This document shows, piece by piece, positions 60,668 through 64,000 of a stretch of DNA of 64,000 nucleotides. Positions within the stretch are counted from its first letter, which is position 1, and each line of letters opens with the position of its first letter. A program made the translations under genes and the position numbers. Source of the stretch: SZAS-79 sp964599095 (GTDB lineage: Bacteria; Pseudomonadota; Gammaproteobacteria; Burkholderiales; SG8-39); NCBI GenBank assembly GCA_964599095.1, contig CAZREB010000007.1, positions 62,001-126,000 of the forward strand, read 5' to 3'. The notes beneath the pieces were generated by a model. That model had not been told where the DNA came from and searched no databases. It saw only the letters and a list, made by a program, of their open reading frames with translations.

Positions 60668-61201
60668 ATGCGACGCATCAAAGACTTGATCTTTCGGAAC
60701 TACTGGTGGTCGATTGGCGTCGCAGCCTCGATAGTGGTCGTGCTTTGGGTGGACGGACGGTCAATTCGCGAGTCTCAAACGTTGCTCGCGATTCTCGGCG
60801 GTCTGTTTTCTCTGGCGTTCTTCGTTCAGAAGCAGAAGCTTGACGAACTGAAGTTGTTCCGGGAATTGTTCGTCGGCTTCAACAAGAAATATGATGAGCT
60901 AAATGAAGATTTGGCGCGTATAGCGGCTGAAGAGAGGAGCATTGTCGGGAAGGACCTCCAAGTGGTGGTCGACTATTTGAATCTTTGTGCTGAGGAGTAC
61001 TTCTGGTATCGCCAAGGCTTGATCCCGGAGATCGTTTGGACGTCGTGGTGCAAAGGAATGGATATCTACTTCAGCAAGGACGCGTTTGCATCAATCTGGG
61101 CGACTGAGTGTTCGACCGATTCCTATTACGGCCTGACTATGGATGTGATTGCAGCAGGAACTCGACGGCAAGAAAAAGTTAAGCGCTTGCCACCGGGTTG
61201 A
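60668..61201 (+). CDS. Two-helix membrane protein
   Basis: A 177-residue protein with N-terminal helices at about residues 13-29 and 39-53, then a helical charged cytoplasmic part (LDELKLFRELFVGFNKKYDELNED). The ATG at 60668 is chosen over a TTG 16 codons upstream that overlaps the DUF499 end. No family is recognised. Membrane proteins of this shape often anchor or sense in defence operons; this is inference. Confidence 0.7.
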   Translation: MRRIKDLIFRNYWWSIGVAASIVVVLWVDGRSIRESQTLLAILGGLFSLAFFVQKQKLDELKLFRELFVGFNKKYDELNEDLARIAAEERSIVGKDLQVVVDYLNLCAEEYFWYRQGLIPEIVWTSWCKGMDIYFSKDAFASIWATECSTDSYYGLTMDVIAAGTRRQEKVKRLPPG

Positions 61202-61207
61202 CTGTCA

Positions 61208-62206
61208 ATGGCTAGGAGGCTGGGACGTCAATCGGGAAGGTCAGCGATTGATGCGATATTTGGCGCGACGACCAAGCTTCCTTGGTGGGTCGGACTTCTC
61301 CTGGCAACAGGAAGCTTTGTTCTTTGCCACTGGCTTTCTTCCATGGACATACCTGCGGCAAAAGGCATCGCAGACATTGCTCCGGTCGTTCAGACATCGT
61401 TCTTGAAGGTCGTTGGCGGCCTCCTGCAGTTCATTCTCCCATTGGTCTTCACGCTCGCCGCAATTGCTTCAGGCGTGGCTCAGCTGAAGCGTCCCAAGGC
61501 TCCAAAGCTCCGATTCGAACCCTCAATCAGCAATGCACCGCGCGCAGTTTCGCAACCCGCAAGCCCAGCCGATCACACCTGGCCAGACCAGCAGGAAGCA
61601 GACACGCACCCGATCTACGACTCTGAATTGCCTCCACAAACCCAGGTCGATGAATCGCGCTGGAGCCAGGATCTGCTCAAGGCCCTGGAATGGAAGCGCT
61701 CCGAGGAAGTGTGCGCCGGCCTGTTCGATCGACTGGGGTTCGAAGCCGTTGTCGCCGGTTTCGGGCCCGACGGGGGCGTGGATATCCACCTGTACCGCCC
61801 GCCATCGGAGAAGGCGGTGGCGATTGTCCAATGCAAGTTCAGGACCAATCGAAGGGTCGGAGTCGAAACGGTGAGGGCATTGCACGGCGTGATGGCATCG
61901 AAGCAGGTACCCGAAGGGATCCTTGTGACGACGGGGCTTTTCTCCGGCGATGCCACCGCCTATGCCCGCGAGAACAAGATCGACCTGATGGACGGGGCTG
62001 CGGTGCTCCGGTCGATCCAAGCGTTGCCCGATGACCAACAGGCCAGCCTCCTGGCGCTCGCGACCAGTGGCGACTACACGACGCCGACGTGCGCATCTTG
62101 CGGCATCAAGATGAAGAAGCGGCTGGCGAAGTCCACCGGCAAGCAGTTCTGGGGTTGCGTGAACTACCCGAGCTGCCGGTCCATCATAAATATCGCCAAG
62201 ACATAG
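61208..62206 (+). CDS. Membrane-anchored Mrr-type restriction endonuclease with zinc ribbon
   Basis: A 332-residue protein. Two membrane segments (about residues 25-45 and 66-90) precede an Mrr-like PD-(D/E)XK nuclease: GFGPDGGVDIHL (about 180) and VQCKFR (about 208), followed by TTGLFSGDATAYARENKIDLMDG. The C-terminus is a topoisomerase-type zinc ribbon, CASCGIKMKKRL...GCVNYPSC. It starts 6 bases after the preceding stop and ends the defence operon. It probably cleaves modified or foreign DNA near the membrane. Confidence 0.88.
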   Translation: MARRLGRQSGRSAIDAIFGATTKLPWWVGLLLATGSFVLCHWLSSMDIPAAKGIADIAPVVQTSFLKVVGGLLQFILPLVFTLAAIASGVAQLKRPKAPKLRFEPSISNAPRAVSQPASPADHTWPDQQEADTHPIYDSELPPQTQVDESRWSQDLLKALEWKRSEEVCAGLFDRLGFEAVVAGFGPDGGVDIHLYRPPSEKAVAIVQCKFRTNRRVGVETVRALHGVMASKQVPEGILVTTGLFSGDATAYARENKIDLMDGAAVLRSIQALPDDQQASLLALATSGDYTTPTCASCGIKMKKRLAKSTGKQFWGCVNYPSCRSIINIAKT

Positions 62207-62225
62207 CTCGGACCGAAATCTGTCG

Positions 62226-62290
62226 ATGGCAGCATTTCGACTGGAGACCTAATAGTGAAGCGGACGTTAGGAAAAATATGGCAGCATTGG
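62226..62290 (+). repeat. Dispersed 52-bp-period repeat, copy B
   Basis: ATGGCAGCATT at 62226 and 62278, 52 bp apart, directly after the defence operon. CTGGAGACCTAATA in the spacer resembles CTGGAGAGCCTATA in copy C. Confidence 0.75.
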
Positions 62291-62305
62291 CGGGCCAAAT
62301 AAGAC

Positions 62306-63123
62306 CTAAAGCCTAAACGCCGTCCTATGCCACTTCAGGTGCCCCTGAGTCGGCCACAACCCCCGATCCCGCGGCCCCAAGATATCCCGCCCGCTCAAAT
62401 TCAACAGCACCCCGGGCGCATTGTGGGCAAGCCCCACCTGTTTGGATAAGACGACCGCGTAGCTGTCCGAAACACCGATCAACCCCTCGTCGAACCCCCA
62501 ATGGCACAGCTTGCACAAAGCCATGCCATTGCGGATGTCGTCGTTCCGGCTGACGCTCCACGGGACGATATGCGCGGCGTCGACCACCGTGTGCCCCTCC
62601 GAAGTCACGATGCGCGTGCCGCAGGAGGGGAGCCCGCTGGCCTTCCTCCGAGAAGCACGAGCGAAGCAGCGCCAAAGCAAGCGCCTGCCGCCCGGCCGCG
62701 CTCGTCATGTGCGCGAAGAGCGCCTCGTCGATCTCGGCCCCGAGCGCCGCGTTGCGCAGTTGCGAGACGGTGCCGATCGAATCGACGATCGCGCCGGTGA
62801 TCTCCCGCCCGGGCAGCGGCAGCAGCTTCCAGAACGGCTCCCGGTGCAGGCGCGAGAAGGGAAACGCAATGCTGCTCGTGCGCGTCACCGGGACGATGCT
62901 GCGCCAATAGCCGGTGAACAGCTCGTTCAGCTCGACCAGCTCGCCCGTGATGCTGATGACGCGCGAGGTGATGACGCCGCGCGCCACGAGGTCCATCACG
63001 GCCAGGAGCAAGAGGGGCTTGTGCGGCGCGCGGTTGCGGGTCGCGGCATCCCGTAGCGACACATCGCGGGCCCGGCGCGCGGGTGAGGCGGGAGAAGAGG
63101 GTGAAGTAGTGGGCGAGGGGCAT
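62306..63123 (-). pseudogene. HNH endonuclease gene, deleted and frameshifted
   Basis: On the minus strand MPLAHYFTLFSRLTRA (from 63123) shifts frame into APHKPLLLLAVMDLVARGVITSR, which runs to ALLRSCFSEE. The frame then breaks again near 62640-62680 and continues as CGTRIVTSEGHTVVDAAHIVPW and GMALCKLCHWGFDEG, the HNH core. The middle linking segment and the first zinc Cys are missing. At least two frame breaks make it non-functional. Confidence 0.75.
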
Positions 63124-63326
63124 CGGGTGGAAAGGGTGCCGGGTCCGGGCGGGGGCGGCAAGGGCAAGAACATCCGCATGTACCGCGGGGGATTCGTGAC
63201 GCAGCGCGCCACAAATATGGTGAACCAACTCCAGTCAATCGGCCGTTCGGGAGTTGTTATCTACTGATGGGTACGGGCGTTTAACCGGGTAACCATGCTC
63301 ATATCGCGCTGCGCCGCGTTACGGCA

Positions 63327-63424
63327 ATGAACTACATATTCCGGGTCCATGCCCTGAAGCGGATGTTCGAGCGCGCCGTGTCGGTGGACAATGGACCCCG
63401 GACTTCCGGAGGAAAGCGCGATGA
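63327..63424 (+). pseudogene. DUF4258 (putative toxin) gene with core deleted
   Basis: The ATG at 63327 opens MNYIFRVHALKRMFERAVSVD, the usual DUF4258 start. The sequence then jumps near 63389 to WTPDFRRKAR-stop in another frame, the usual DUF4258 end, whose TGA overlaps the ATG of the zinc-finger partner at 63421. The central toxin body is gone. Confidence 0.7.
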
Positions 63425-63651
63425 AGTGCATGGCCTGCAAGCAAGCGGATACCCAGCCCGGCACGACCACGGTCACGCTGGAGCGCAACGGCGCGACCCT
63501 GGTGTTCAAGGACGTGCCGGCCGAAGTCTGCCCCAATTGCGGCGAGGACTATGTTGATGAGGCCGTCACGCGCGCCCTCATGCAATCGGCGGAGGACATG
63601 GTCGCCTCCGGCGCGCTGGTCGATATCCGGAAGTACGCCGCCACGGCCTGA
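63421..63651 (+). CDS. YgiT-type zinc-finger protein (antitoxin-like)
   Basis: A 76-residue protein with two CxxC pairs, CMACK and CPNCGEDY, and a short C-terminal helix with MQSAEDM. It is the usual partner of DUF4258 or MqsR-like toxins. It appears intact although the toxin gene is broken. Confidence 0.85.
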   Translation: MKCMACKQADTQPGTTTVTLERNGATLVFKDVPAEVCPNCGEDYVDEAVTRALMQSAEDMVASGALVDIRKYAATA

Positions 63652-63678
63652 CGAGGCAGGCCCCGGCGCGATCCATCG

Positions 63679-63741
63679 GTGGCAGCATATTGCCTGGAGA
63701 GCCTATAAGCATGCGGTGGTCCGGCGAAAAATGGCAGCATT
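63679..63741 (+). repeat. Dispersed 52-bp-period repeat, copy C
   Basis: GTGGCAGCAT at 63679 and ATGGCAGCATT at 63731, again 52 bp apart. GCTGAGCGGGCCGGC at 63769-63783 is the exact reverse complement of bases 2535-2549 beside copy A. Confidence 0.75.
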
Positions 63742-63789
63742 TATCTGCCGGAGGCGACTCCGCAGACCGCTGAGCGGGCCGGCCGGTCC

Positions 63790-64000
63790 CTAATAGTCCG
63801 CCTTCCTCGGAATCACATTCCTGACCCCGCCGCGCGGATGCGGCGTGTCGCCCGCGAACCGCGGGATCACGTGGATATGCGCGTGCCACACCGACTGCCC
63901 GCCGGCCTCGCCGCAGTTCGCGCCGATGTTGAACCCGTCGGGCGAGAGCCGCGCGGCGAGCAGCGCCTTCACCTTGTACGCGAGCAGGAAACAGTCCGCG
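63790..64000 (-). CDS. HIT family hydrolase, partial (runs off right edge)
   Basis: The minus-strand frame is open at base 64000 and ends at a TAG at 63790. The visible C-terminal 69 residues contain the histidine triad HAHIHVIPR and FNIGANCGEAGGQSVWH, typical of nucleotide-phosphoramidate hydrolases. The N-terminus lies outside the window. Confidence 0.9.
   Translation of the reverse strand, partial: ADCFLLAYKVKALLAARLSPDGFNIGANCGEAGGQSVWHAHIHVIPRFAGDTPHPRGGVRNVIPRKADY

Overview
The window reads as a GC-rich proteobacterial chromosome, most likely a betaproteobacterium. The reasons are the dense coding on both strands, an Mto/Mtr-type porin-cytochrome set, an rquA-fumarate reductase operon, many TTGAY-N4-RTCAA operators and REP-type palindromes. 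No rRNA, tRNA, CRISPR array or marker gene allows a genus call.

0.2-36.6 kb is an oxygen-limitation island. Twelve FNR/Anr/Dnr-like boxes, eleven of them good and one weak, lie in intergenic gaps or over stop codons. Several are followed at the class II distance by a recognisable -10 element. They precede hemN (oxygen-independent haem synthesis), cfa, a lone groEL with alanine dehydrogenase, hsp20-kinase-ftsH, hpf (ribosome hibernation), a Lon-like protease, several universal stress proteins, a small basic protein, lipoprotein-alcohol dehydrogenase-MgtA-type ATPase, rquA-frdABCD (rhodoquinone and fumarate reductase), a transposase-derived gene followed by a monohaem cytochrome/NapC/MtrA/MtrB electron conduit, USP-DksA-like-hemerythrin, and USP-copA-copZ. 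Together they cover anaerobic respiration, membrane adjustment, proteostasis, translational dormancy and copper export. The regulator itself is not in the window.

36.6-41.7 kb holds a UbiD-type decarboxylase, a hotdog thioesterase, a DUF169 protein and a cupin, interleaved with REP palindromes, then two proteases (Clp-fold SDH and M48). One REP-like fragment sits in frame inside copA.

41.7-46.4 kb is a decayed accessory strip. It has an AAA ATPase whose Walker A/B core is deleted, a Fic gene whose catalytic core is deleted, an orphan HigA with a palindromic operator, an intact-looking VapBC pair and an ADP-ribosylglycohydrolase.

46.4-62.2 kb is a lower-GC, tightly overlapping candidate defence operon: SNF2-like helicase with a DUF3883 end, sacsin-like GHKL ATPase, DUF1156 DNA methyltransferase, DUF499 ATPase with an N-terminal HEPN-like RX4H motif, a two-helix membrane protein, and a membrane-anchored Mrr-type nuclease with a zinc ribbon. 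It resembles DISARM-related arrays but lacks drmA, drmB and drmC.

62.2-64 kb has two copies of a dispersed 52-bp-period repeat (a third copy lies at 2.46 kb), a deleted and frameshifted HNH endonuclease gene, a deleted DUF4258 gene beside an intact YgiT-type zinc-finger partner, and a HIT-family gene running off the edge.
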